In this document: positions 9,623 to 18,338 of the stretch, piece by piece
Layout of the letters: every line of letters begins with the position of its first letter
How positions within the stretch are numbered: position 1 is the stretch's first letter
Assembly (NCBI GenBank): GCA_964461835.1
Contig: CAYWVO010000007.1
Location: 18,848 to 82,847 of the forward strand
DNA: 64,000 bases
Direction of reading: 5' to 3'
Source of the DNA: CAYWVO01 sp964461835
Lineage (GTDB): Bacteria > Zixibacteria > MSB-5A5 > WJJR01 > JAJRUJ01
Translations under genes and position numbers: made by a program
Notes under the pieces: generated by a model
The model's input: the letters and a program-made list of their open reading frames with translations, nothing else
Database searches by the model: none
What the model was told of the DNA's origin: nothing

Positions 9623-9648
9623 AAAAAAGGGCGGCTCAGCCGCCCTTT
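9623..9648 (-). terminator. rho-independent terminator of the PDZ gene
   Basis: GC-rich inverted repeat: GGGCGGC at 9629-9635, loop TCA, GCCGCCC at 9639-9645. Read on the minus strand it is followed by a run of T (the A run at 9623-9628). It lies 23 bp past the stop of the PDZ gene and so ends that transcript. Confidence 0.85.
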
Positions 9649-9670
9649 ATACCAACGAGTTTGATAACGC

Positions 9671-10678
9671 TTAACGTCCCCGGCGGATTTCCTCCAGCTC
9701 TTCTTCGAGATCTTCGCGGAGTTCCTCGAGTTCCTCACGCAACTCTTCCATAGCCTCCTCGAGATCCTCTTGGAATTCCTCATATTTATCCCACTGACGG
9801 AAATGAGGGACTCGGACAATGTTTGGCTTGGCAATTCGCGGTTTCCGGAGATGGTATCGATTGGTAGCGTACCCATCCTCCTCAACTTCCACCGCAAACG
9901 TCTGGCGGGATTTATCGCGCACCACGACAATTTCGATTGTGTCGCCTTCCTCATAATCGGCAATTTCATCAACCACATCGACCGGTTCTTCGATATCGTG
10001 GCCGTCAATCTCGACAATCACGTCTCCGGCTTTCAGTCCTGCCGCTTCGGCGGGGCTATCCTCGATCACTTCATCGATGAGCACTCCCGCCTCGACCCCA
10101 AAGTAGTCGGCGAGTTGGGGATTGAGTTCGTACAGAGATACACCAATCCGGACCTTACCCAGTTTAGCCAAGTAGATATCATCGTCATCACCGAAAACCT
10201 CAATGCGTGGGACGTGGATGCTGGGGGTCCTGAAACTCCATCTATCGCCCCGATGCCGGCGGGAATAGTAGTCCGGATCGCTCTCGCCGATAACAACCTC
10301 CATGGCGCGGCGAGCACCGCCACGGATGATTTCCAGGGTTACCTTGGTATCCGGCTCGGTGCGGCGAATCCAGCGGGTGAGACGGCCACTGGTGGTGACG
10401 GTCCGTCCGTCATACGTGACAATGACATCGCCCGGCTCCAGCCCGGCTTCTTCCGCCGGAGAATCGTCGACTACGTCATCGACAATGACGCCATCCTCCG
10501 AATCGAGGTCCCATGCTTCCGCCAGGTCTTCATCCACCTCCTGGATATAAACACCGAGCCACCCCTCCATGTCGGCCTCTTTTTTCTGTGCGAAGGCAGT
10601 GCCGCTAAGGAAAAATACCATAACGAACGCGCCAATAAGGGCTACCGTGAAAGCCGACTGCCATCTCCGAACAACCAT
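9671..10678 (-). CDS. secreted two-PDZ protein with acidic/basic coiled-coil tail, no protease domain
   Basis: Has a signal peptide (hydrophobic residues about 9-28, cleavage after GTAFA). Two PDZ domains follow. The first is near residues 38-130 (GWLGVYIQEVD, then SPAEEAGLEPGDVIVTYDG). The second is near 175-260 (RIGVSLYELN, then SPAEAAGLKAGDVIVEIDG). No trypsin-like domain is present, so this is not a DegP/DegQ protease. Residues about 298-335 are almost all E, L, R and D in heptad-like order, a charged coiled coil. It is probably a periplasmic scaffold or sensor protein. The ATG has AAGGAGG about 4 bp upstream. Transcribed alone and closed by its own terminator. Confidence 0.85.
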   Translation of the reverse strand: MVVRRWQSAFTVALIGAFVMVFFLSGTAFAQKKEADMEGWLGVYIQEVDEDLAEAWDLDSEDGVIVDDVVDDSPAEEAGLEPGDVIVTYDGRTVTTSGRLTRWIRRTEPDTKVTLEIIRGGARRAMEVVIGESDPDYYSRRHRGDRWSFRTPSIHVPRIEVFGDDDDIYLAKLGKVRIGVSLYELNPQLADYFGVEAGVLIDEVIEDSPAEAAGLKAGDVIVEIDGHDIEEPVDVVDEIADYEEGDTIEIVVVRDKSRQTFAVEVEEDGYATNRYHLRKPRIAKPNIVRVPHFRQWDKYEEFQEDLEEAMEELREELEELREDLEEELEEIRRGR

Positions 10679-11074
10679 TTTGCCTCCTTCAGTTACTCTT
10701 TATTTTTTAGTTGGTTATTGTACGGACGCTCAACCGGCAGAGTTCCCGCTTTTTGCTTTCCAGGGTATCTCAACTGGACAGTTGTCACCAGCAAACAAGA
10801 AACCTGATGACTGCCATGGGGATTCGGCGGAGTAATACTGCTATAATTCCTTGCAATACAAAACATTACCTTGCGTATTTCCTGAAAGGAGTTTTTCTGT
10901 GTGCAGATTGAATGAAAATGGTGTGATGATGGCTGTACTCGCCGATGACACAAACGGTGGGAGGTTTTCATTCCGGCCGCCCGACGCGGTGGATATCGTA
11001 TTGATGGTTTTTGATTTGTCGGCCAATGGTCAAAGGTGCTTATTGCCGCAAACGTTTTTCCAGGGAGGGAAACG
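10679..11074. other. gene-free divergent intergenic region (396 bp)
   Basis: Lies between the PDZ gene (minus) and the small membrane protein (plus), so it must hold both promoters. It is AT-richer than its surroundings. ORFs here are short, overlap each other in several frames and lack ribosome sites. No repeat or RNA gene was recognised. Confidence 0.5.
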
Positions 11075-11518
11075 GTGAGATACGAAGTCAAAAAACTCGG
11101 TGTCTTCTCGGTTGTCAAAATCAGCTTCATCGTGCACGGGGTCCTCGGCGCGGTTGGCGGTTTCCTGGCGGGATTGATGTTCGCCTTTTTCAGCACGATG
11201 TTGACCAATATGCCGGGATTGCCACCGGAAATGACCAGCGAACTTGGCCCGGTCGGGGGCGGGATCGGCATTATGATGATCATCATCATGCCTATCATGT
11301 ATGGTTTTATCAGCTCAATCGCTGGCGTGATCTTTGGTTTTATCTTTGGGGTGGTTTACAACGTCGTCGCTCGGCTGTTTGGCGGAGTCGAGTTCGAAAC
11401 TGACATGCCGGGGCACACAGTTGTGCAGCAACCACAACAACCACCGACTTCCCAAGAAAAGCCAAAGCAGGAGCAATCCGAAGCGTCAAAGCCAGTACCA
11501 CCGTCGATGTTTGAATAG
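11075..11518 (+). CDS. small inner-membrane protein (DUF3566-like), 147 aa
   Basis: I chose the GTG at 11075 because a GGGAGG ribosome site ends about 6 bp upstream; the upstream ATG at 11036 has none. The protein begins RYEVKKLGVFSVVKISF, which resembles the start of DUF3566-type membrane proteins. Two hydrophobic stretches follow: residues about 15-45, and a long one (about 70-110) that includes MMIIIMPIMYGF. The C-terminal 40 residues are a soluble Pro/Gln/Lys-rich tail. It is likely a two- to three-helix membrane protein of unknown role. It lies 93 bp upstream of glnS on the same strand. Confidence 0.7.
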   Translation: MRYEVKKLGVFSVVKISFIVHGVLGAVGGFLAGLMFAFFSTMLTNMPGLPPEMTSELGPVGGGIGIMMIIIMPIMYGFISSIAGVIFGFIFGVVYNVVARLFGGVEFETDMPGHTVVQQPQQPPTSQEKPKQEQSEASKPVPPSMFE

Positions 11519-11611
11519 CTTCCGATTATTTATATTGCTACTGAAAGTCACCCGCAACACGCAGGTGCCTGAATCGTAGGTATCTCAAACCCAGTGACGG
11601 ACAGGACTATC

Positions 11612-13318
11612 ATGGCTGGCAGTGAACACACCGAAAAGACCGCGGCGACACCCGAATCGCTGGACTTCATCCGCTCGATCATCGTGCACGATCGCGAGAC
11701 CGGCAAGAATGACGGGCGTGTGCATACGCGATTCCCTCCCGAACCGAATGGGTACCTGCATATTGGTCATGCCAAGTCAATCTGTCTGAATTTCTCGCTG
11801 GCCGAACAATACCAAGGCCTGTGCAACCTGCGATTCGACGATACCAACCCGATCAAAGAGGAGCACGAGTTTGTCAACTCAATCATTGAGGATATCCACT
11901 GGCTTGGATTTGATTGGGGTGATCGGCTGTTTTACGCCTCTGATTATTTCGGCAAGCTGTACGAATTCGCGGTACGGCTGGTCAAGGCCAGCAAGGCGTA
12001 TGTGGATGACCTCACCGCCGAGGAGATCCGTGAATATCGCGGCACTTTGACTGAACCGGGCAAAGAAAGCCCGTACCGCAACCGCTCGGTGGAGGAAAAC
12101 CTGGACCTGTTGGAACGCATGAAAGCGGGAGAGTTTCCCGATGGTTCTCGTGTGCTCCGCGCCAAAATCGATATGGCGGCGGGCAATATCAACCTGCGCG
12201 ATCCAGTCATGTATCGCATTTTGCACGCGGCACATCATCGCACCGGTGACGACTGGTGTATCTACCCGACCTACGACTGGGCGCACGGGCAGTCCGATTC
12301 GATCGAGGGTATCACCCATTCAATTTGTACCATCGAATTCGAGGCGCATCGCCCGCTCTACGACTGGTTTTTGGAAAACCTGGGAGAACATCACCCGCAG
12401 CAAATCGAATTTGCCCCACTGAATATCAGTTACACCGTACTTAGCAAGCGCAGGTTACGGAAGCTGGTGGAGGATGGTCACGTCAACGGCTGGGATGATC
12501 CGCGCATGCCCACTATTTCTGGGATGCGCCGTCGTGGCTATCCGCCGGAGGCAATCCGCGATTTCTGTGACCGGATCGGGGTGGCCAAGCGAGAGAGTAC
12601 CGTCGATTTTGGGCTGTTGGAGTACACAATCCGGCAGGTGCTCAACAAAAAGGCTGCGCGCTACATGGCCGTGCTGCACCCATTGAAAGTAGTCATTGAG
12701 AATTACCCCGAGGGCGAAACCGAGGAACTCGACGCAGTCAACAACCCGGAGGACCCGGACGCCGGCACGCGCAAAGTACCCTTCGGCCGGACAATTTATA
12801 TCGAACGCGGTGACTTCATGGAGGACCCGCCGAAGAAGTTTTATCGCCTCGCGCCGGGCCGTGAAGTGCGTCTACGGTATGCATATTTTATCACCTGCAC
12901 CAAGGTGATCAAAGACGACGACGGTAATATCGTCGAGTTGCGTTGCACCTATGATCCCGCGACGCGCGGGGGGAACGCCCCCGACGGCCGCAAAGTCAAA
13001 GCCACAATGCACTGGGTCGCCGCGGACTCGGCAATCGATGCCGAAGTACGGGTGTACGATCATCTGTTCGCGAAAGAAAATCCGAATGAGGATCCCGAGG
13101 GCGAGCATTTCACGGCCAATTTAAATCCGGAATCATTGAAGATTCTGACCGGCTGCAAGCTGGAACCGGCATTGAACAACCTCGATCTTGGCGAAGCTGT
13201 CCAGTTCGAGCGCCTGGGTTATTTCTGTCTCGACCCCGACACCACCGATAACCATTTGGTCTTCAACCGCACCGTCACCCTCCGTGACACCTGGGCCAAG
13301 ATGCAGAAAAAATCATGA
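11612..13318 (+). CDS. glnS: glutaminyl-tRNA synthetase, 568 aa
   Basis: Class I aminoacyl-tRNA synthetase that charges tRNA-Gln directly. HIGH motif in PEPNGYLHIGHAKS (near residues 45-58) and the KMSKS equivalent in VLSKRRLRKLVEDG. The GlnRS-type catalytic domain (RFDDTNPIKEEHEF, YPTYDWAHGQSDSIEGITHS) is followed by the two beta-barrel anticodon domains. Length matches bacterial GlnRS (about 550-570). I prefer the ATG at 11612, which has a weak AGGA 6 bp upstream; a GTG at 11594 would add six residues. GlnRS spreads patchily among bacteria, and many non-proteobacterial lineages use the GatCAB route instead, so this gene may have a transfer history. Confidence 0.97.
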   Translation: MAGSEHTEKTAATPESLDFIRSIIVHDRETGKNDGRVHTRFPPEPNGYLHIGHAKSICLNFSLAEQYQGLCNLRFDDTNPIKEEHEFVNSIIEDIHWLGFDWGDRLFYASDYFGKLYEFAVRLVKASKAYVDDLTAEEIREYRGTLTEPGKESPYRNRSVEENLDLLERMKAGEFPDGSRVLRAKIDMAAGNINLRDPVMYRILHAAHHRTGDDWCIYPTYDWAHGQSDSIEGITHSICTIEFEAHRPLYDWFLENLGEHHPQQIEFAPLNISYTVLSKRRLRKLVEDGHVNGWDDPRMPTISGMRRRGYPPEAIRDFCDRIGVAKRESTVDFGLLEYTIRQVLNKKAARYMAVLHPLKVVIENYPEGETEELDAVNNPEDPDAGTRKVPFGRTIYIERGDFMEDPPKKFYRLAPGREVRLRYAYFITCTKVIKDDDGNIVELRCTYDPATRGGNAPDGRKVKATMHWVAADSAIDAEVRVYDHLFAKENPNEDPEGEHFTANLNPESLKILTGCKLEPALNNLDLGEAVQFERLGYFCLDPDTTDNHLVFNRTVTLRDTWAKMQKKS

Positions 13319-14615
13319 AGTGTGCGCGGCAGACGTCTCGTCTGCCCGTACGATGGTAATGTGCGCGACCGGGCGGCAACCTGAAGGTGTCCCGCCTTTG
13401 GCAAAAGCACTTTGGGGTTGAGAGGACGATCAAATTAGGTACCCCACCAAGAGCGACAAGGCCGCCAGGACTTGGCGCGGCTGGTGGGTCGGTAAATTCC
13501 CCGCGTTGCCGCGTGCGCTCAGAGCACGTACCCCATACATCAGCCCAAGGGTTGATCACCACGAACATACGATCGAAAGTAGCGTAGGTCGAAACCCCTG
13601 AGGCGCCGCAGGCGGCGTGGTTTCGACGTCATACTCTGGCACCAAATCCCATCGCACCGGCCGGGCTCCTCAGCTGAGCCAACATGTTACACTAGATTAC
13701 TGACCCACCAGTCGCTCTCAGCCCGGTCGGGCTGTTCGCTCTTGGTGGGTTACACATTTTGCGGCCAAGGGGCAGACCGGGAGGTCTGCCGCGCACGAGT
13801 CATACCGTCAGCCCAAGGGCCGACCAGTTTTCGTAGGTCGAAACCCCTGAGGCTCCGCGAAGCGGAACGTGGTTTCGACGTCATACTCTGGCACCAAATC
13901 CCATCGCACCGGCCGGGCTCCTCAGCTGAGCCAACATGTTACACTAGATTACTGACCCACCAGTCGCTCTCAGCCCGGTCGGGCTGTTCGCTCTTGGTGG
14001 GTTACACATTTTGCGGCCAAGGGGCAGACCGGGAGGTCTGCCGCGCACGAGTCATACCGTCAGCCCAAGGGCCGACCAGTTTTTGTAGGTCGAAACCCCT
14101 GAGGCGCCGCAGGCGGCGTGGTTTCGACGTCATACGCTTTCACTCTGGCACCAAATCCCATCGCACCGGCCAGGCTCTTCCGCTGAGCCAACATGTTAAG
14201 CTAGGTTACTGACCCACCAGTCGCTCTCAGCCCTGCCGGGCTGTTCGCTCTTGGTGGGTTACACATTTTTCGGCCAAGGGGCAGACCGGAGGTCTGCCGC
14301 GCACGAGTTTTCGTGAACCGAGTGGCCCGCCTTTCAGGCGGGTTTGCTTTATTACGCCTTGCTGCGCAAGGGCAACGGGATTCCCGCCTGCGCGGGAATG
14401 ACGATCCGGAGATTCTGGTCAAACCGCTGGGACGGGCAGGTTAAAGACCTGCCGCGCACACTGTGGGTGAGTATACTGTTTTCGTGGCACGGGCAGACGA
14501 GACGTCTGCCGCGCACAAGCCATCCACCCCTGCCGCTTCATTTCCTGGTGGCATTAATCCGCGTCGTGCATTTTTATACCATGTGAAGACGATCAGGTAA
14601 TATCAAGGAGGCGCT
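13319..14615. repeat. gene-free block of palindromic and tandem repeats (1.3 kb)
   Basis: No credible gene is present. The block holds several repeat types. (1) ACCCACCA...TGGTGGGT palindromes start at 13703, 13955 and 14212, with a variant at 13443. (2) GGCAGAC/GTCTGCC hairpins next to GCGCAC occur near 13326, 13770, 14021, 14280 and 14489. (3) A CGGGAATGAC-type palindrome lies near 14379-14402. Short ORFs here, including one crossing two tandem copies, are by-products of the repeats. The block separates glnS from phosphofructokinase. Confidence 0.85.
13583..14310. repeat. three tandem copies of a repeat of about 250 bp
   Basis: Copies begin at about 13583, 13832 and 14084 (spacing near 249 and 252 bp). 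Each runs: GTAGGTCGAAACCCCTGAGG; a GTCGAAACC/GGTTTCGAC inverted pair; CATACTCTGGCACC; CCAACATGTTA; the ACCCACCA palindrome with inner stem CAGCCCG/CGGGCTG; a GGTCTGCC hairpin; then CAGCCCAAGGGC. Copies 1 and 2 are nearly identical. Copy 3 has small changes, including a short insertion after TCATACG, and ends without the CAGCCCAAGGGC segment. Confidence 0.9.
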
Positions 14616-15836
14616 ATGCCGACGACGAAGTCGCCAAAAAGGAAAAAAGCGAAGTCGCCGAAAAAGAAGACAAAAAAGCCAGTGAAAATCAACCGGACAA
14701 AACCGTCGGCAAAGAAAAAGCCGACGAAGAAAAAACTGCCGTCCAGAAAGATCCGGAAACGGATCGGCGTCCTCACCGGCGGTGGTGACTGCCCAGGGCT
14801 GAACGCAGTCCTGCGTGCAGTAGTCAAGACCGGCATTCTTCAATACGAGTATGAATTTGTCGGCTTTGAAGATGGCTTCGACGGATTGCTCCAGGATAAA
14901 TCCCGCCTACTCGGCTTATCCGATGTGCGCGGGCTGCTGCCGCGCGGCGGCACCGTGCTGGGCAGCACCAACCGCGGCAATCCCTTTGAACACAAGGAGA
15001 CCAAAAAGGGCAAGACCGTGTACGTTGATATGTCCGAGCAGGCAATGAAGAATTTCAGGAAACACAAGCTCGACGCGCTCATTGTCATCGGGGGTGACGG
15101 ATCGCTCAAAATTGCCAACCGGTTCTTCACCAAAGGAATGAATGTGATTGGCGTGCCCAAGACAATCGATAACGACTTGATGGCCACCGATGCGACCTTC
15201 GGTTTCCGCACGGCGGTATGGACCGCCACTGACGCAATCGACAAGCTCCACACTACAGCGGAATCGCATCACCGGGCGATGGTGCTGGAGGTCATGGGAC
15301 GCTACGTCGGTTGGATTGCGATCGAATCAGGAATAGCCGGTGGCGCGGATGTGATCCTCATTCCCGAAATTCCCTACGATATCGACAAGGTCTGCGATAA
15401 GCTCCGCCGACGCTACGAATTCGGCGCCAAGTTTTCGATCATCGTTGTCTCCGAGGGGGCGAAACCGATCGGCGGGGATGTCACTGTGGCTGAAGAGGCC
15501 ACACACCCCGGACAACTGGAGCGTTTGGGGGGAATCGGTAATGTGATCGGCTTGCAAATCGGTGAAAAGACCGGCATGGAGACGCGGGTAACGATTCTCG
15601 GACATCTGCAACGCGGCGGTTCTCCCAGTCCTTTTGACCGGATACTCTCAACCCGGTTTGGCGTGAAGGCCGTCGAGCTGGTGGAGCAGGAACGGTTTGG
15701 CCGGATGGTCTGTTATCGGGATTATATGATTGATTCGGTCAAAATCTCCGACGCGGTTGGGGCGTTTAAGTCGGTTGATCCCAACGGCCAGCTGGTGCAA
15801 ACCGCCGAGGCGATCGGAATTGACTTCGGACGGTAG
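14616..15836 (+). CDS. pfkA: 6-phosphofructokinase (G104/K124 type) with Lys-rich N-terminal extension
   Basis: Phosphorylates fructose 6-phosphate in glycolysis. Key motifs are GGGDCPGLNAV (residue about 53 on), GGDGS and PKTIDND, then MGRYVGWIA and GHLQRGGSPSPFDR. In this family GGDGS marks ATP use (GGDDS marks pyrophosphate use), while the Lys in PKTIDND is shared with the mixed-substrate group; ATP is therefore the more likely donor. The first 48 residues are almost all K, P, S and T and lie outside the fold. The extension looks real because the ATG has AAGGAGG 4 bp upstream and no better start follows. It could bind nucleic acid or membranes, or be a disordered tail. Confidence 0.94.
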   Translation: MPTTKSPKRKKAKSPKKKTKKPVKINRTKPSAKKKPTKKKLPSRKIRKRIGVLTGGGDCPGLNAVLRAVVKTGILQYEYEFVGFEDGFDGLLQDKSRLLGLSDVRGLLPRGGTVLGSTNRGNPFEHKETKKGKTVYVDMSEQAMKNFRKHKLDALIVIGGDGSLKIANRFFTKGMNVIGVPKTIDNDLMATDATFGFRTAVWTATDAIDKLHTTAESHHRAMVLEVMGRYVGWIAIESGIAGGADVILIPEIPYDIDKVCDKLRRRYEFGAKFSIIVVSEGAKPIGGDVTVAEEATHPGQLERLGGIGNVIGLQIGEKTGMETRVTILGHLQRGGSPSPFDRILSTRFGVKAVELVEQERFGRMVCYRDYMIDSVKISDAVGAFKSVDPNGQLVQTAEAIGIDFGR

Positions 15837-15902
15837 CTTTTGCGTGATAACCGTTGTATATTGCCGGTCAAATAAGGGACCGCTAATCGGAAGGAACGAT
15901 AG

Positions 15903-16475
15903 ATGCAACCAAACATGAGACAACCACTCGCCCAGGCGGTTATTCCCGGCGTGGGTGTGTTGCGGGAGGCCTTGTTATTACTTGGTGGTGCCGTGTTGAT
16001 TGCAATCGCGGCGCAGATTTCTATCCCGTTACCATTTAGCCCCGTCCCGGTGACCGGGCAGACCTTTGCCGTTTTGCTGATGGGCGCCGCTTTCGGCAGC
16101 CGTCGCGGTGTGGCCGCGGTGGGAATTTATATTGCTGCCGGGCTGTTGTACCTCCCGGTGTTTGCCAGCGGTGTCGGCGGACCCGCACGGCTGTTCGGCC
16201 CGACCGGTGGCTATCTGCTGGGCTTTATCGCGGCCGCCTGGTTGGTCGGCTGGCTCTGCGAACGCGGGTTGGACCGTAAACTCAGCACCGCAACCCTGGC
16301 GATGCTGCTGGGAACCGTGATTATCTACCTGTTCGGTTTACCATGGCTGGCGATGTTTGTCGGTATCGATAATGTGCTGATGATGGGGTTGGTCCCGTTT
16401 ATCCCCGGCGCGATTATCAAACTGGTTGCCGCAGCGGCAGTGCTCCCGACTGCGTGGAAGTTTGTTGGCCGGTAA
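15903..16475 (+). CDS. bioY: biotin transporter BioY (S component), 190 aa
   Basis: Membrane S component of the ECF-type biotin uptake system. Has six hydrophobic segments and the BioY features: ISIPLPFSPVPVTGQTFAVLL near residues 40-60, GAAFGSRRGVAAVGIYIAAGL, and FGPTGGYLLGFIAAAWLVG. No bioM or bioN is nearby; a lone BioY can work alone or with a shared ECF module. The ATG has AAGGAACG about 6 bp upstream. The gene is followed by a rho-independent terminator. Confidence 0.95.
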   Translation: MQPNMRQPLAQAVIPGVGVLREALLLLGGAVLIAIAAQISIPLPFSPVPVTGQTFAVLLMGAAFGSRRGVAAVGIYIAAGLLYLPVFASGVGGPARLFGPTGGYLLGFIAAAWLVGWLCERGLDRKLSTATLAMLLGTVIIYLFGLPWLAMFVGIDNVLMMGLVPFIPGAIIKLVAAAAVLPTAWKFVGR

Positions 16476-16505
16476 CACGAATTACCCAGAAATGATGATT
16501 GAAAT

Positions 16506-16530
16506 GGGCCGCTATGCGGCCCGTTTTTTT
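16506..16530 (+). terminator. rho-independent terminator after bioY
   Basis: Stem GGGCCGC (16506-16512), loop TAT, GCGGCCC (16516-16522), then G and seven T. It starts 31 bp past the bioY stop. Confidence 0.9.
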
Positions 16531-16640
16531 GCCTGACTAATCCAAATTTTTCCTAACTCCTTGCCTCCGCTTATCCTAATTTCTCCATCAAATGACTGAT
16601 TGTGTTGAATACGGCCCCCACTGCCGGGTAACTGGTGCGG

Positions 16641-17246
16641 ATGCCGATTATGGACGTTTTGGTTTCTGAGATGGCCGAGACGCCTGTGATTGCTCCACCG
16701 GTGGACGACGACGCGCAACTCCTCGCCGCATGCGCAAAGGGGAAGACGCGGGCGTTTCGTAAGCTGGTCGAGAAATACAAGCGGAGGGCCTACTATGTTG
16801 CCCTGGGATTGGTGGGATCACGAGACGATGCCTGGGATTTATCCCAGGAAGCGTTTATCAGGATCTGGAAAAGCCGCAGCCGCTTCGACCCGGCCCGGCC
16901 GTTCTGGCCGTGGTTCTACGCGGTGCTCGCCAATCTCTGTAAAAACTGGTTGCGGGATCGTGAGGTTCGGATCAGGCACGCCGATAATATCCGCCGTCTC
17001 GAGCAGGACCGACGTGGCCGCAAAAATCCCGAGTCCATTCTTGCCGAGAGCGAAACCCAGCAGAAAGTCTGGGCGGCAATCGAAGAGCTGCCGTTTAAGT
17101 TCCGGGAGATCATTGTTCTCCGGCATTTTCAGGACATGGCGTACGAGGAGATTGCGGCGCAACTCGGGATCCCGGAGGGCAGTGTGATGTCCCGGCTGTT
17201 CTATGCCCGCAAGAAGTTACGGGAATTGTTGGAGGACCCCCAATAA
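16641..17246 (+). CDS. ECF-type RNA polymerase sigma factor, about 201 aa
   Basis: Sigma-70 family protein with region 2 (FRKLVEKYKRRAYYVALGLV, then DAWDLSQEAFIRIWK and WFYAVLANLCKNWLRD) and region 4 (ELPFKFREIIVLRHFQDMAY, helix-turn-helix YEEIAAQLGIPEGSVMSRL). There is no region 1.1 or 3, as in ECF factors. The start is uncertain: GTG 16635, ATG 16641, 16650 and 16671 are all in frame and none has a good ribosome site. The anti-sigma-like gene follows after 12 bp and a YbjQ gene after that, a typical sigma/anti-sigma operon. Confidence 0.92.
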   Translation: MPIMDVLVSEMAETPVIAPPVDDDAQLLAACAKGKTRAFRKLVEKYKRRAYYVALGLVGSRDDAWDLSQEAFIRIWKSRSRFDPARPFWPWFYAVLANLCKNWLRDREVRIRHADNIRRLEQDRRGRKNPESILAESETQQKVWAAIEELPFKFREIIVLRHFQDMAYEEIAAQLGIPEGSVMSRLFYARKKLRELLEDPQ

Positions 17247-17258
17247 GGGGCGGATGTC

Positions 17259-17708
17259 ATGACAAACGACGAGCGACTGGCACGTGATGTAACGCGATAT
17301 ATCGATGGCCTGATGAGCCCGGCGGAGGAACAGGCGTTCCGACAACGCGTCGAACAGGACCCATCACTCAAAGCCGAGCTCGCCGCACAAGAGAAGATGA
17401 AGGAGGTGACCGACGGGATGAGTCTGGCACAGGTACCGGATGAAATCTGGGACGGCTACTGGAAAGATATTTATCGCCGGATTGAACGCGGTGCCGGGTG
17501 GTTCTTTCTTTCGGCGGGATTGATTGTCCTCCTGGCCGTTGGCGTATACCATTTATTCGCTGATTTCTTGTTTGAGACGAAAATTCCCATCCTGATCCGC
17601 GTTGGTGTCGGCGCGGGGTCGCTGGGCGTGATTATCCTGTTGGTCTCCATCGGGCGGGAGCGCTATTTTGCCCGGACGCATGAACGTTACGACGGAGTCG
17701 AGAGATGA
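17259..17708 (+). CDS. putative membrane anti-sigma factor, 149 aa
   Basis: The N-terminal half is a short helical cytoplasmic domain of anti-sigma type (DVTRYIDGLMSPAEEQAFRQ, then DPSLKAELAAQEKM). It lacks the Cys/His residues of the zinc-binding ZAS class. Two membrane segments follow (residues about 86-106 and 113-130), with a short basic tail. Position right after the ECF sigma gene and this layout support the call, but there is no direct sequence proof. It overlaps the next gene by 4 bp (ATGA), which suggests translational coupling. Confidence 0.7.
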   Translation: MTNDERLARDVTRYIDGLMSPAEEQAFRQRVEQDPSLKAELAAQEKMKEVTDGMSLAQVPDEIWDGYWKDIYRRIERGAGWFFLSAGLIVLLAVGVYHLFADFLFETKIPILIRVGVGAGSLGVIILLVSIGRERYFARTHERYDGVER

Positions 17709-18025
17709 CTATCGTTACGAGTGATGATATCCCCGGTAAACGCATCGTCCGGACACTTGGTCTGGTCCGGGGTAATACCGTCCGTTGCCGTCACCTGGGC
17801 CGCGATATTATGGCCTTCTTCCGTGGCGCGATCGGCGGGGAGATCGCGGAATATACGAAAATGTTGGCCGAGGCCCGCGAACAGTCGATCGATCGGATGA
17901 TCGGTGAAGCCGAAGAAATGGGTGGCAATGCAATCGTCGCCACCCGCTTTGCCACCTCTTCACTCATGAGTGGCGCCGCAGAACTGCTGGTGTATGGAAC
18001 CGCGGTGGTTGTGGAAGACGGCTAG
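17705..18025 (+). CDS. YbjQ / UPF0145 family protein, 106 aa
   Basis: Small single-domain protein of the YbjQ (DUF74, putative heavy-metal-binding) family: GKRIVRTLGLVRGNTVRCRH, then a helix with EAREQSIDRMIGEAEEMGGN and the strand ANAIVATRF-like segment, ending ELLVYGTAVVV. The family forms pentamers; its function is unproven. The start overlaps the anti-sigma stop (ATGA), so it belongs to the sigma operon. Confidence 0.88.
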   Translation: MTIVTSDDIPGKRIVRTLGLVRGNTVRCRHLGRDIMAFFRGAIGGEIAEYTKMLAEAREQSIDRMIGEAEEMGGNAIVATRFATSSLMSGAAELLVYGTAVVVEDG

Positions 18026-18338
18026 TATCGGGACGATGTTGTTATTTACCTCCTTGAAATAATCGGTGTCATGGCGAAAACGTCAGGGGCAGGATGCCCG
18101 TGCCACAGCTGGATAATTACCGACCCACCTGTCGTTCGGAGTCCTGACGGTCTCCTCACTGTAGGTGGGGTACCCTATTCTCAGCAGCGTCTTAAACCCT
18201 GACGAACGGGCTTTTTGATAAAGGCAATAACATGGGATTTACGGTACGTCGAAACTCCTTTGCCGTCCCCCGCGGCGGAAGGACGTGGTTTCGACACCAT
18301 CCTTCTTCAATACGCCCAACCATCAGGGCCGACCAAAC
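18026..18338. repeat. gene-free spacer with dispersed palindromes
   Basis: Convergent spacer of 313 bp. It holds an ACCCACC...GGTGGGG palindrome at 18123-18170 and a GTCGAAACtC...GGTTTCGACA inverted pair at about 18247-18298. Both are the same families as the 13.3-14.6 kb block. No gene seen. Confidence 0.75.

Noticed and set aside
9770..10807. 345-residue plus-strand ORF
   Set aside because: Antisense to the two-PDZ gene, which has a signal peptide, a ribosome site and a terminator.
10693..11298. 201-residue minus-strand ORF
   Set aside because: Overlaps the small membrane protein and has an odd MMMIIIMP start without a ribosome site; it is a shadow.
13742..14212. 156-residue ORF inside the tandem repeats
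   Set aside because: The translation itself repeats because the DNA repeats; no ribosome site or family resemblance.
13583..14310. Tandem repeats as a CRISPR array
   Set aside because: Units are about 250 bp with almost no variable spacer, unlike CRISPR repeats of 24-48 bp; no cas gene is near.
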